Positions 13,517 through 22,239 of a DNA stretch of 25,074 bases are shown here, in pieces. A model generated the notes under the pieces. The model was given only the letters and a program-made list of their open reading frames with translations. It made no database searches and had not been told where the DNA came from. This DNA is from Bacteroidales bacterium (GTDB lineage Bacteria > Bacteroidota > Bacteroidia > Bacteroidales > F082), in contig JAILDR010000175.1 in NCBI GenBank assembly GCA_024689285.1, positions 1 through 25,074 on the forward strand. The letters are read 5' to 3'. Made by a program: the position numbers and the translations under genes. Numbering within the stretch: position 1 is the stretch's first letter; every line of letters begins with the position of its first letter.

Positions 13517-14692
13517 ATGAGGTTGCCTTTACGAAAATCATATATAAAAAGTCAATTGCATAAACATCGTAGGAGCAAACCGCTTACGCTTCAATTGCCG
13601 ATTACGTCTCGTTGTAACTCATCATGCGTTACGTGCAATGTGTTTAAACAACACCAAAAGATTGATATCAATGCTCAGACATTGAAAACAGTTTTACAAA
13701 ACGATTTTTTCTCAGAAGTAAGAACTGTAGGAGTCAATGGAGGTGAATTTACGCTTGTTCCGTCTTTTTTTGATATCTTGGATTCCTTGTTTGTATTGCC
13801 TAATATTAGTTCAGTATATCTTATTTCCAATGGTTTGTTGCCAGACAAATTGTTGTCATATTTGCAAAGAGCAAAGATACTGTGTGAATCTCACGATGTT
13901 AATTTGCATTTTTGTTTATCATGTGATGGCGTTGAAGAAGTACATAATCATGTAAGAGGGATTCCAAATTGTTTTGAACGAACCAAAATGATACTGGATA
14001 CTATGATGAAAGACGGACAGACCTATTGCCATTCAATGAGTGTGGGATGCACTATTTCAAGGCAAAATGTTGAGTATATTTGGCAAACATATGAGTTTTT
14101 GTCGCAATACCCTTTCCCAACAGAATATCATCTTGCAGTTCCCAACAAAAGGATTGGAACATTTTGGGACAGCGACTATTATGTTTTAAACGACGAAAAA
14201 TCGAGACTTCTTGCAGCTGAATTCTTCTATATACGTTATTTACAAGCACAATCTGATTCTGAGCGATTCCAATACTTTAGTAATTATTACTTTTTAAAGC
14301 ATAAAGGGAAAAATCGTCCATGTGAATGTGAGTATCGCTATAGGGATGTAACCGTTGATGAAAACTTGAATTTGTTTTTGTGTGCTACTGCAAGTGACGT
14401 AATTCAGGGTTTAAGTCATAATAGTATTATTTCATCAACCACATATCAAGCCATGAATAATGAAGCGAAAAAATTAAGCAGAACCTGTTGTGAATCATGC
14501 GGTCATTATTCATACCATAATCACACATTAAAAGGAAGACTTGCGTTTGTATTTGACTATGTTCCCAAATTATACACATATCAGTTATATCAGACACTTT
14601 CTTTACCATTCTCATGGAAAAGGACGAAAAGACTAGTGAAAATGAAGTATAGGATGTTTAAGGCTGTCGGTTCATATTTGAGACAATTATGA
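13517..14692 (+). CDS. Radical SAM protein with SPASM-like C-terminus
   Basis: A 391-residue protein. The radical SAM cluster motif CNSSCVTC (C33, C37, C40; CxxxCxxC) follows the beta-strand LTLQLPITSR, and NGGEFTLVPSFFDIL is the GGE-type SAM-binding region. The C-terminus holds C269, C271, C289, C324, C325 and C328, a pattern like the auxiliary-cluster SPASM/twitch domain. Such proteins are common in polysaccharide loci, but their reaction is usually unknown. It is the first gene of the AT-rich operon and its stop overlaps the next start (ATGA). The frame extends to a TTG at 13481 inside the repeat array; I chose ATG 13517. The family is clear; substrate unknown. Confidence 0.82.
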   Translation: MRLPLRKSYIKSQLHKHRRSKPLTLQLPITSRCNSSCVTCNVFKQHQKIDINAQTLKTVLQNDFFSEVRTVGVNGGEFTLVPSFFDILDSLFVLPNISSVYLISNGLLPDKLLSYLQRAKILCESHDVNLHFCLSCDGVEEVHNHVRGIPNCFERTKMILDTMMKDGQTYCHSMSVGCTISRQNVEYIWQTYEFLSQYPFPTEYHLAVPNKRIGTFWDSDYYVLNDEKSRLLAAEFFYIRYLQAQSDSERFQYFSNYYFLKHKGKNRPCECEYRYRDVTVDENLNLFLCATASDVIQGLSHNSIISSTTYQAMNNEAKKLSRTCCESCGHYSYHNHTLKGRLAFVFDYVPKLYTYQLYQTLSLPFSWKRTKRLVKMKYRMFKAVGSYLRQL

Positions 14693-15822
14693 AAATAGCA
14701 GTAATAGGTTGGTATGGTACCGAAACGATAGGTGACAGGGCTATCTTGGCAGGCCTGTTGTCGGTTTTTTCAGAAGCATTTGGCGAGTTCGAATTGCTTT
14801 TGGGAAGTTTGAATCCTGTTTTTACTGAACGGACGGTATATGAAGACATGGATTTTTACAGGAAGTGTGCTAAGAATCAAAATATTTCAATAACTGTCTT
14901 TAATTCTCAAAAAGATTCCGAATTGCGAAAAGCCATACGAATATGTAAACTGTTGGCAATAGGGGGAGGACCGTTGATGGATTTGATAGAAATGCGAATG
15001 CTTGAATATGCTTTTGTTTATGCGAAAAGAAAAAAAAAGCCAACAGCATTATTGGGTTGCGGATGGGGACCATTAAAGGAAAGAGACACAATTGATATTG
15101 CTAAAAGATTAGTGTCTTTAGCAGATTTGTCAATTTTTAGAGACAACACCTCCAAACGACAATGTCAATATAATGATTTAAATGGCTTTGAGATCCAAGC
15201 GCTCATAGATCCCGCCTTTTTTGCCTGTGATAGATTTCTACAAATTGTAGACGAAAGGAGTAATCGTTCGTTCGTTGCAGTTAATTTAAGGGATGTAAAG
15301 GCTGAAGCCAATCATTATGCGCAAGGAAACTACACGACCCTTTTTGCAGATATGTTGAAAACCATTGCTGGGCAGTTGGATTTGCCAATCAAGTTGATTC
15401 CAATGCATAATTTTAATATAGGAGGTGATGATCGTGTTTTTTTGGATCAAGTGGTTCATGGTTGTGGGTGTGGAAATGTTTCAACTGTTTGGGAGACATT
15501 GAGCTTGTATGATACAATGCTGCTGTATTATCATGCAAAGTATTGTTTCGGAATGCGTTTTCACTCTGTCGTGTTACAATCGTATCTGAATGGCTATAAT
15601 TATATTATAGATTATACTGACCCACAGACAGGAAAGATCATAGGGATGTTGCGTCAATTGGATATATTGGAAAAATATGAGGATAGATATTTTTCATTAT
15701 TTGATTCTCAATTATCTACTATTGATTTTAAATTGTCAGAAACAAGGGCTTGTACGATTTCAAAAGATGTGATTACGAAGTACAAGAAGGAATATGTGCG
15801 ACTTTTAAAGGCAATTATTTAA
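14689..15822 (+). CDS. Polysaccharide pyruvyl transferase family protein
   Basis: A 377-residue protein of the PF04230 family. Its features are the N-terminal MKIAVIGWYGTETIGDRAIL, the glycine loop AIGGGPLMDL at about 84-93, LLGCGWGPLKERD in the middle, and GMRFHSVVLQS at about 287-297. Members transfer pyruvate from PEP to sugars as ketals or, in some cases, act as ordinary glycosyltransferases of a GT-B-like fold. It could add a pyruvyl group to the glycan built here. The start overlaps the radical SAM stop by 4 nt and the next gene begins 1 nt after its stop, so the three are probably translated in a coupled way. No membrane segments. Confidence 0.85.
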   Translation: MKIAVIGWYGTETIGDRAILAGLLSVFSEAFGEFELLLGSLNPVFTERTVYEDMDFYRKCAKNQNISITVFNSQKDSELRKAIRICKLLAIGGGPLMDLIEMRMLEYAFVYAKRKKKPTALLGCGWGPLKERDTIDIAKRLVSLADLSIFRDNTSKRQCQYNDLNGFEIQALIDPAFFACDRFLQIVDERSNRSFVAVNLRDVKAEANHYAQGNYTTLFADMLKTIAGQLDLPIKLIPMHNFNIGGDDRVFLDQVVHGCGCGNVSTVWETLSLYDTMLLYYHAKYCFGMRFHSVVLQSYLNGYNYIIDYTDPQTGKIIGMLRQLDILEKYEDRYFSLFDSQLSTIDFKLSETRACTISKDVITKYKKEYVRLLKAII

Positions 15823-15823
15823 G

Positions 15824-17059
15824 GTGAAAGTATTACACATTACAACTCATGATTATATGGGTGCGGGATGGTGTGCCCTGCGTATCCATAACGCATTGTT
15901 AAGTGTTGGAGTTGATAGTAAAGTTCTTGTTGCAGAAAAACACTCGACTGATCCATTGGTTTTTGAAATGTTACCTAATGGCTTAAATCAGCATAAGAGG
16001 TCTAAGAATCCATTGATTCGTAAGACGATGACCTTTTTGCGCTCAATTGGCCTGTTTCGAAATAAGAAGGATAAAACAGACGCCATGCAGCATAAGATTC
16101 ATTGGAATACTTCTGTTACTTGGTTCTCCCCAATTACAAATTATGATGTGCTTAAATCCCCATTGGTTCAAGAGGCAGACATTATCCATTTGCATTGGGT
16201 GGCAGGGTTTTTAGATTACGAAACATTTTTTGCTAAAATAAACAAACCTATTGTTTGGACACTTCATGATCAAAATATCGCATTAGGTGGTTTTCACTAT
16301 ATGCGAGACAAACTCAATAATTATCAATGTTGTAAAGTCTTGGAAGATTATTATTCGGGATTGAAGCAAAAAGCAATTCGAGGGAACAATAAAATATATT
16401 TGATTGCGTTGTCTGAAATGATGCAACAATTTTTAAAAAGTCAAGCTTTTCTACAACATTGTACGATCGTTAAAATACACAACAGTGTAGATGCTACTCG
16501 GTTTCGTGTCATAAATAGAGAATTTGCCAGGGAAGTTTTTGGGATAGCTAAGAATTTCATTGTTTTCGCGTTTTGTGCATATCGGTTGTTTGACGAACGG
16601 AAAGGTCTTAGAGATTTAATCAAGGCAATAGAGAATTTGAAGGATGATAATATTGCATTGTTGTGTATTGGAGGTGGAACTTTACCAGTAGAAACACGTG
16701 TTCCTGTTTATTGTACTGGTGAAATTGGGAACGATTCATTAATGGCATTAGCATATTCAGCTGCCAATTATTTCGCAATGCCATCGTATCAAGAGGTTTT
16801 TGCACAAACCCCAATGGAGGCTATGGCGTGTGGGTTACCGGTTGTGGCCTATCCATGTAGTGGGGCGAGTGATTTGATAAATGAAACAAACGGGATTGTC
16901 TGTGATGATTTTACCGAAGAGGCATTATGTCGAGGGATAAAGAGACTACTGTCTGTGAAATATGATGAAGAATGTATTCGAAGAAATATGGAAGTGAATT
17001 ACTCTCCAGTGCATATCGCGCGGCAATACCTGGATGTATATAAAGAGTTTTTGGATTAG
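15824..17059 (+). CDS. GT4-type glycosyltransferase
   Basis: A 411-residue GT-B fold glycosyltransferase (GT4/group 1). The N-terminal domain starts MKVLHITTHDYMGAGWCALR and includes DIIHLHWVAGFLDY and PIVWTLHDQNIALGG. The C-terminal domain has the EX7E motif E324...E332 in PSYQEVFAQTPMEAMACG, followed by LPVVAYPCSGASDLI. The acceptor and sugar cannot be told. The start is a GTG at 15824, chosen because the MKVLHIT strand is the standard N-terminus and it lies 1 nt after the previous stop. It is AT-rich like its neighbours. Confidence 0.88.
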   Translation: MKVLHITTHDYMGAGWCALRIHNALLSVGVDSKVLVAEKHSTDPLVFEMLPNGLNQHKRSKNPLIRKTMTFLRSIGLFRNKKDKTDAMQHKIHWNTSVTWFSPITNYDVLKSPLVQEADIIHLHWVAGFLDYETFFAKINKPIVWTLHDQNIALGGFHYMRDKLNNYQCCKVLEDYYSGLKQKAIRGNNKIYLIALSEMMQQFLKSQAFLQHCTIVKIHNSVDATRFRVINREFAREVFGIAKNFIVFAFCAYRLFDERKGLRDLIKAIENLKDDNIALLCIGGGTLPVETRVPVYCTGEIGNDSLMALAYSAANYFAMPSYQEVFAQTPMEAMACGLPVVAYPCSGASDLINETNGIVCDDFTEEALCRGIKRLLSVKYDEECIRRNMEVNYSPVHIARQYLDVYKEFLD

Positions 17060-17089
17060 AATGCGCTGTATATAGTGACTCTTAATGCA

Positions 17090-17893
17090 ATGGCGAAATT
17101 CTCAATAATAATACCAACCTTTAATAGTAAACTTACTATTAGACGATGTGTCGATAGTGTTATCGGGCAATCTTATGAAGATTTTGAATTATTATTGATG
17201 GATGGGGCAAGCCAAGACGACACGGTTGCTATCGTGCGTTCATACAATGATAAACGGATTCGCGTTTTTTCTGAGCCTGATAAGGGCATCTATGACGCGA
17301 TGAACAAAGGAATAGATAAATCCTCTGGAAATTGGCTTTTGTTTTTGGGGAGTGATGACTACTTGTACGATAGAGATGTCTTATCTAATGTTGTGCCATT
17401 TCTGTTAGATGAATTAGATGTGGTATATGGGGAAGTGGAATCACATTGGCCTGAATTGAACAGAGGGGAATGGAGTCTTGAAAAAATAGATGGAAACAGG
17501 TGCCATCAAGCAATTTTTTATAATAGACGTTTTTTCGGTAAGACAATCCGTTATAATTTGAGATACCCAGTTCTTGCGGATTTTGATTTGAATTTGAAAT
17601 GGTTTTTGAATCGTAAATATAAACATTGCTATATTCCAATCACAATATCGCATTTTAGTGATGGTGGTATGAGTAGTCAAGTCCAAGATGTGAATTTTTA
17701 TAAGGATGTGGGCTTGAACAAATTAAAATATAACAATCACGTGTTGACTCCGTTGTACAAAAAACGTGCTGCGCGTCAGTATGTTATGGCAAATCCAGAA
17801 AAAAAGATATTGAATACGGTTTTGTCTGTCTATGCAAATTATTTGGCTGTTGTTCAGAAAGTGTGTTCAAAAAATAACTGTAGATGCTATTAA
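17090..17893 (+). CDS. GT2-type glycosyltransferase (WcaA-like)
   Basis: A 267-residue GT-A fold glycosyltransferase with FSIIIPTFN at 4-12, LLMDGASQDDT, EPDKGIYDAMNKGI and the metal/nucleotide motif GSDD at 87-90. The DKGIYDAMNKGI signature is found in colanic-acid-type GT2 enzymes. The C-terminal region (YNRRFFGKTIRYNL, DFDLNLKWF) fits the same group. The frame reaches a GTG at 17075, but ATG 17090 gives the normal short N-terminus (MAKFSIII). It is followed after 3 nt by the first WbsX gene. The sugar specificity is unknown. Confidence 0.88.
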   Translation: MAKFSIIIPTFNSKLTIRRCVDSVIGQSYEDFELLLMDGASQDDTVAIVRSYNDKRIRVFSEPDKGIYDAMNKGIDKSSGNWLLFLGSDDYLYDRDVLSNVVPFLLDELDVVYGEVESHWPELNRGEWSLEKIDGNRCHQAIFYNRRFFGKTIRYNLRYPVLADFDLNLKWFLNRKYKHCYIPITISHFSDGGMSSQVQDVNFYKDVGLNKLKYNNHVLTPLYKKRAARQYVMANPEKKILNTVLSVYANYLAVVQKVCSKNNCRCY

Positions 17894-17896
17894 CTA

Positions 17897-19144
17897 ATGT
17901 TCACTAAACTCAAACGCAAATTAAAGGACCTGCAACGTTGGAAGGCACGTCATCGTGTGTTCTCTTGGCCTTCGTATGGCAAATGGGTTGAGGAAATCCA
18001 TCAGGACAAATCACATTTTGTGCCGTTTACGGATAATCCATATCAACGTAAGGAAGGCGATGTGAAGATATTTGCATATTATTTAACGCAGTTTCATGCC
18101 ATTCCAGAGAATGATAAGGCTCATGGTAAGGGATTTACCGAGTGGACGAATGTGGCTTCTGCACAGCCTCAGTTCGTAGGTCATTATCAACCGAAGATAC
18201 CATACGATTTAGGCTTCTACAATTTGCTCATGCCAGGTGTAATGGAAAGGCAGGTAGAAATTGCCAAAGCCTATGGCATTTATGGATTCTGTTTCTATTA
18301 TTATTGGTTCTCTGGGAGGAAAGTGCTGGAGAAGCCGTTGGAATACTGGCTGGCTCACAAAGAAATAGATTTCCATTATCATTTTTGCTGGGCCAATGAA
18401 AACTGGTCAAAATTATGGGATGGAGGGAATAGCGAGCTTATTTTGAAGCAGGAATTGCAAGATGGTGACGCGGAACGCTTTTTTGCAGACATGCTTCCAT
18501 ATTTTCAGGATCCACGATATGAGAAGATAGACAATAAACCGATTTTGATGATTTATCGTCCGTCGTTATTTCCTCGTGAAAAGTTTTTGCAATTTATTGA
18601 TACAATACAAAAGCTTGCGAAGGAAAATGGATTTGAGGGATTGTATATTACAATTTCTAATCGTAATTATGAAGGCGAGGATATGAACCCAACACATTTT
18701 AGAGATTATTTCGTTCAAACAGAATTTCCTCCCCACGAGATGTATAAGGATTGTAAAGAAATTCGAAATGTAAATAGACTTATTCCTCGAACGAATTTTG
18801 TTGTATTTGATACATCATTTTTTATTAGTCATAAGTTGTATTTATCGCCAAAACCCTATAAAGTTTTTAAAGGATGCTTCCCTTCATGGGATAATACATC
18901 GAGAAAAGCATGGTCATCAGGGTGGTGTTTTATGTTGAGTGATGAGCAGTTTGAGATATGGCTAACTGATATCTTGCAGTGGACTAAGGAAAAACATGCC
19001 ACAAATCAACAATATATATATATCAATGCATGGAACGAGTGGGCAGAAGGGGCTATTCTTGAACCCACATTACGCTATGGATATAAAAAACTCGAAATAG
19101 TGAAGACGTGTTTAGAAAAAGTTAGAACTGAATCTTCGAAATAA
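17897..19144 (+). CDS. WbsX-family (GH99-like) glycan protein, copy 1
   Basis: A 415-residue protein of the WbsX family (PF14307, related to GH99). The motifs are YYLTQFHAIPENDKAHGKG, FTEWTNV, GHYQPKIPYDLG, WANENW at 165-170 and WNEWAEG at 379-385. Family members occur in O-antigen and capsule clusters; a glycosyltransferase or glycoside-hydrolase activity has been proposed, and the exact reaction is not settled. Compared with copy 2 it has an N-terminal extension of about 50 basic residues (KLKRKLKDLQRWKARHR). No signal peptide is seen, so a cytoplasmic role is likely. It is followed 2 nt later by its paralogue. Confidence 0.87.
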   Translation: MFTKLKRKLKDLQRWKARHRVFSWPSYGKWVEEIHQDKSHFVPFTDNPYQRKEGDVKIFAYYLTQFHAIPENDKAHGKGFTEWTNVASAQPQFVGHYQPKIPYDLGFYNLLMPGVMERQVEIAKAYGIYGFCFYYYWFSGRKVLEKPLEYWLAHKEIDFHYHFCWANENWSKLWDGGNSELILKQELQDGDAERFFADMLPYFQDPRYEKIDNKPILMIYRPSLFPREKFLQFIDTIQKLAKENGFEGLYITISNRNYEGEDMNPTHFRDYFVQTEFPPHEMYKDCKEIRNVNRLIPRTNFVVFDTSFFISHKLYLSPKPYKVFKGCFPSWDNTSRKAWSSGWCFMLSDEQFEIWLTDILQWTKEKHATNQQYIYINAWNEWAEGAILEPTLRYGYKKLEIVKTCLEKVRTESSK

Positions 19145-19146
19145 AT

Positions 19147-20250
19147 ATGGAACAAAAATCTCCAAAAGCCAGAGTGTTAGCCTATTACCTTCCACAATTT
19201 CACCCCATCCCTGAAAACGATGAATGGTGGGGAAAAGGTTTCACGGAATGGACCAATGTGGGGAAGGCTAAGCCGCTTTATCCTGGACATTACCAACCAC
19301 ACGTGCCAGCAGACTTGGGCTATTATGATTTGAGGGTTCCAGAAACTCGCGAGGCACAGGCTCAAATGGCACGTGAATATGGCGTTGAGGGGTTCGTATA
19401 TTGGCATTATTGGTTTGGCAATGGCAAACGATTGTTGGAACGACCTTTCAACGAAGTGCTTGCCAGTGGAAAACCTGATTTTCCGTTTGCGTTGGCTTGG
19501 GCAAATGAGACATGGCAGGGATTCTGGTTTGGTGTTGATGGTTCGCGTAATGTGTTAATTGAGCAAACTTATCCTGGTGATGAAGATTACATCGCACATT
19601 TTAATGCTGTTTTACCGGCATTTAAGGATAAAAGGTACATCACATATGAGGGCAAGCCAATTTTCTTCATTTATAAGCCCATGCAACATCCAAACATTGA
19701 GCATTTCATAGATTTATGGCAAGGATTGGCTAAGGTTAATGGCTTGAATGGTATATGTTTTATCGCTATTGCACAGAACTTTCAACAGAAAGATGTAGCA
19801 ATGAAAGAATTGGAGAATAATCTTTTAAAAGGCTTTGATTTTTTGAATGTGATCAATTCATATGATTGGCTGTCTACATCTATTAAATCAAGACTTATTA
19901 GAAAAGTGTTTTTCAAAAAAATGAAAGTAATTCCCGACATCAGGCCATACTGTTACGAGCAGTTTTTTTGTCCTATTGATGATGATACTCGTGTGATTCC
20001 AACAATCCTTCCCAATTGGGATCACACTCCACGAACGGGGAGGAAAGGCATTGTTTTGACTGGTAGTACTCCAGAGCTATTTCGAGAATTTCTTCATAAA
20101 AAGCTTGAATTGATCAGTGACAAACCTTATGAAGAGAGATTTTTGATGATAAAGTCATGGAATGAATGGGCTGAAGGCAATTATTTGGAACCAGATTTAA
20201 AATTTGGATGTCGGTATTTGGAAGCAATTAAAAAGGAAGTTTTTGTTTGA
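19147..20250 (+). CDS. WbsX-family (GH99-like) glycan protein, copy 2
   Basis: A 367-residue paralogue of the preceding gene product: YYLPQFHPIPENDEWWGKG at 13-31, FTEWTNV at 32-38, GHYQPHVPADLGYYDL, WANETW at 118-123 and WNEWAEG at 338-344. It lacks the basic N-terminal extension of copy 1. The conserved Glu and Trp residues of the GH99-like motifs are kept, so both copies look functional. Two diverged copies in tandem suggest two linkages in the repeat unit. Its tail shows mixed base composition: the first 400 bp are GC-richer than the last third. Confidence 0.87.
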   Translation: MEQKSPKARVLAYYLPQFHPIPENDEWWGKGFTEWTNVGKAKPLYPGHYQPHVPADLGYYDLRVPETREAQAQMAREYGVEGFVYWHYWFGNGKRLLERPFNEVLASGKPDFPFALAWANETWQGFWFGVDGSRNVLIEQTYPGDEDYIAHFNAVLPAFKDKRYITYEGKPIFFIYKPMQHPNIEHFIDLWQGLAKVNGLNGICFIAIAQNFQQKDVAMKELENNLLKGFDFLNVINSYDWLSTSIKSRLIRKVFFKKMKVIPDIRPYCYEQFFCPIDDDTRVIPTILPNWDHTPRTGRKGIVLTGSTPELFREFLHKKLELISDKPYEERFLMIKSWNEWAEGNYLEPDLKFGCRYLEAIKKEVFV

Positions 20251-20257
20251 AAGACGA

Positions 20258-21220
20258 ATGACAAAACTGTCTGTTATCGTACCTGTATATAACACCCGGC
20301 AATACCTCTCTCGGTGCATTGATAGCATCCTGAACCAAAGTTTCACCGACTTTGAGCTGCTACTCATTGACGACGGCAGTACTGACGGAAGCGGAGGTGT
20401 CTGTGATGCATATGCAGAAAAAGATGGTAGAGTTCGTGTGTTTCATAAGGAGAATGGAGGCGTAAGTTCGGCGAGGAACTTGGGGCTGAATGAAGCAAGA
20501 GGCGAGTGGGTGTGCTTTGTGGATTCCGATGACGAGTTGATGCGTGAAAGCTCGCAGATTATGGTTAATTGTATATCTGATACGGTGGATATGGTGATGG
20601 CGGGATATGAGGTTTATGACGATAATGGAGCATTGTCATATTCAGTGGAGACGCGCAAAGAAAAGAGTATTTCTGCCGAGGCGGCTGTTAAAGAAATGTA
20701 TAAGTCCACGGATTATCGGTATCAAGGATACATTTGTAGTAAATTATTAAGGCGCTCGATAATTAAGGAAGCTAAGTTGAGTTTTGCAGAGGATGTTTTT
20801 TTTAATGAAGACCGGCTTTTTATAGTTGGTTTCATTTTCGCATCTGAGAGGAACGTTTATTATACGACCGTGCCTGTCTACAAATACTATGAGCGTGCTG
20901 GCAGTGTCATGATGTCGTTAATGAGTGGTTTTAATCCGAGGTTTGTTACAGATATGGACGCTCAAATCAAAATGAGGGAAATGGTGAGGCTAAAGAGTGG
21001 AAATAAAGAACTGCGTGAATTGGCGGACGAAGGGGTGTACGGGTCATATAGAAGGATAATAGGGATGTTGAAAGAATTCAATTATAAGGATGTCGAATTA
21101 GAGTCAAAAATGCGAAAGAAACTGGTACATGCGATTGGTTTTCGATGTTATTGCATATACGAAATGTCTAGGAATCAACGTCGGATGCTGAACATATTGA
21201 AAAGACTGCAGTCAAAATGA
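20258..21220 (+). CDS. GT2-type glycosyltransferase
   Basis: A 320-residue GT-A glycosyltransferase. The N-terminal catalytic domain has LSVIVPVYNTRQYLSRCIDS, LLIDDGSTDGSG, KENGGVSSARNLGL and DSDD at 89-92. The rest of the protein is poorly conserved, with a basic, helical C-terminus that may lie on the membrane surface. The frame extends back to a TTG at 20204 inside the WbsX gene; ATG 20258, 7 nt after that stop, gives the standard N-terminus MTKLSVIVPVYN. The stop overlaps the next start (ATGA). Sugar and acceptor unknown. Confidence 0.88.
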   Translation: MTKLSVIVPVYNTRQYLSRCIDSILNQSFTDFELLLIDDGSTDGSGGVCDAYAEKDGRVRVFHKENGGVSSARNLGLNEARGEWVCFVDSDDELMRESSQIMVNCISDTVDMVMAGYEVYDDNGALSYSVETRKEKSISAEAAVKEMYKSTDYRYQGYICSKLLRRSIIKEAKLSFAEDVFFNEDRLFIVGFIFASERNVYYTTVPVYKYYERAGSVMMSLMSGFNPRFVTDMDAQIKMREMVRLKSGNKELRELADEGVYGSYRRIIGMLKEFNYKDVELESKMRKKLVHAIGFRCYCIYEMSRNQRRMLNILKRLQSK

Positions 21221-22230
21221 ACAAACTCCTAACCATAGTTGTCCCCGTATATAAAGTCGAACCTTATATCAATAAGTGCCTTGATTCATGTGTGGTTTAC
21301 AAGACAAATGAGCAAGGCGAGAAGATATGGGACGAAGATTTGATGAACCTGCTGGAGGTCATCATCGTGAATGACGGCACCCCCGACCGTTCAGCGGAGA
21401 TGAGCAGAGAGTATGTAAAGCGTTATCCTCAGACCTTCCGCCAGATTGACAAGGAGAATGGTGGGCATGGCTCGGCTTGGAATGTGGGGCTGAAGGAAGC
21501 AACAGGAAAGTATTTGCGCTTTTTGGATTCGGATGACTGGCTGACGAACTTGGATAAACTAATGGTAGATTTACAGAGCTGTGAGGCTGATGTAGTGTTC
21601 ACTCCTTTTGCAGTTAGTTATCAGGATAATAATGAAGTAATACCACCTCCGATTCCGATAGGGAGTTATGGAAAGACGGTAAATGCTGTTGATATATGGG
21701 GCGCATCAAAGTATTTGTACAGCAATTATAATTTTTGGAGTGGTACATATAAAACTGTTATTTTATCCCAATTCCAGACGTTGTTTGCCGAAGGGGTAAT
21801 GTATGACGATGCTATACTTACATGGGCACCATTAGTGTGTGGACGAACATGCATGGCGTTTGATTATGTTCTTTACAATTATTATGTAGAACGCCCCAAT
21901 AATTCCATGTCTGAAACCGTGATGGAAAAATGTGCTCATTCATACGAGGTGTGTTTTAAACAATTTGAAGTTATTCGTTCTAGAGCTTCTCATTTTTCAG
22001 TTCCAACTGACTCGTTGAACTGTATTGATGCTGTTATTACAGATTATGCACGATTTGTATTTTGGTATGAGGCGTTTTTGCCATATAAAAAAGCAAAGAA
22101 AGTGCTTAGTCATATATACAACTCCTATTTAACCAATGCAAAAAAAAGTGCGGTTATGAGAAGGTATGAATACTTGCCATTCTTTTTGTTCTATTATTTA
22201 GAGCATTTTCGGAACTTTAAAAACAAATAG
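21217..22230 (+). CDS. GT2-type glycosyltransferase (paralogue pair, member 1)
   Basis: A 337-residue GT-A glycosyltransferase: LLTIVVPVYKVEPYINKC, VIIVNDGTPDRSAEM, DKENGGHGSAWNVGLKEA and DSDDWL at 104-109. It aligns along its length with the next protein, including the shared pattern (R/K)YPxTFxxIDKENG and the C-terminal GVMYDD/GISYTD region, so the two arose by duplication. It has an extra segment after the first helix (YKTNEQGEKIWDEDLM). The gene overlaps the previous one by 4 nt and is separated from the next by 9 nt. Confidence 0.87.
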   Translation: MNKLLTIVVPVYKVEPYINKCLDSCVVYKTNEQGEKIWDEDLMNLLEVIIVNDGTPDRSAEMSREYVKRYPQTFRQIDKENGGHGSAWNVGLKEATGKYLRFLDSDDWLTNLDKLMVDLQSCEADVVFTPFAVSYQDNNEVIPPPIPIGSYGKTVNAVDIWGASKYLYSNYNFWSGTYKTVILSQFQTLFAEGVMYDDAILTWAPLVCGRTCMAFDYVLYNYYVERPNNSMSETVMEKCAHSYEVCFKQFEVIRSRASHFSVPTDSLNCIDAVITDYARFVFWYEAFLPYKKAKKVLSHIYNSYLTNAKKSAVMRRYEYLPFFLFYYLEHFRNFKNK

Positions 22231-22239
22231 CGATTTGGG

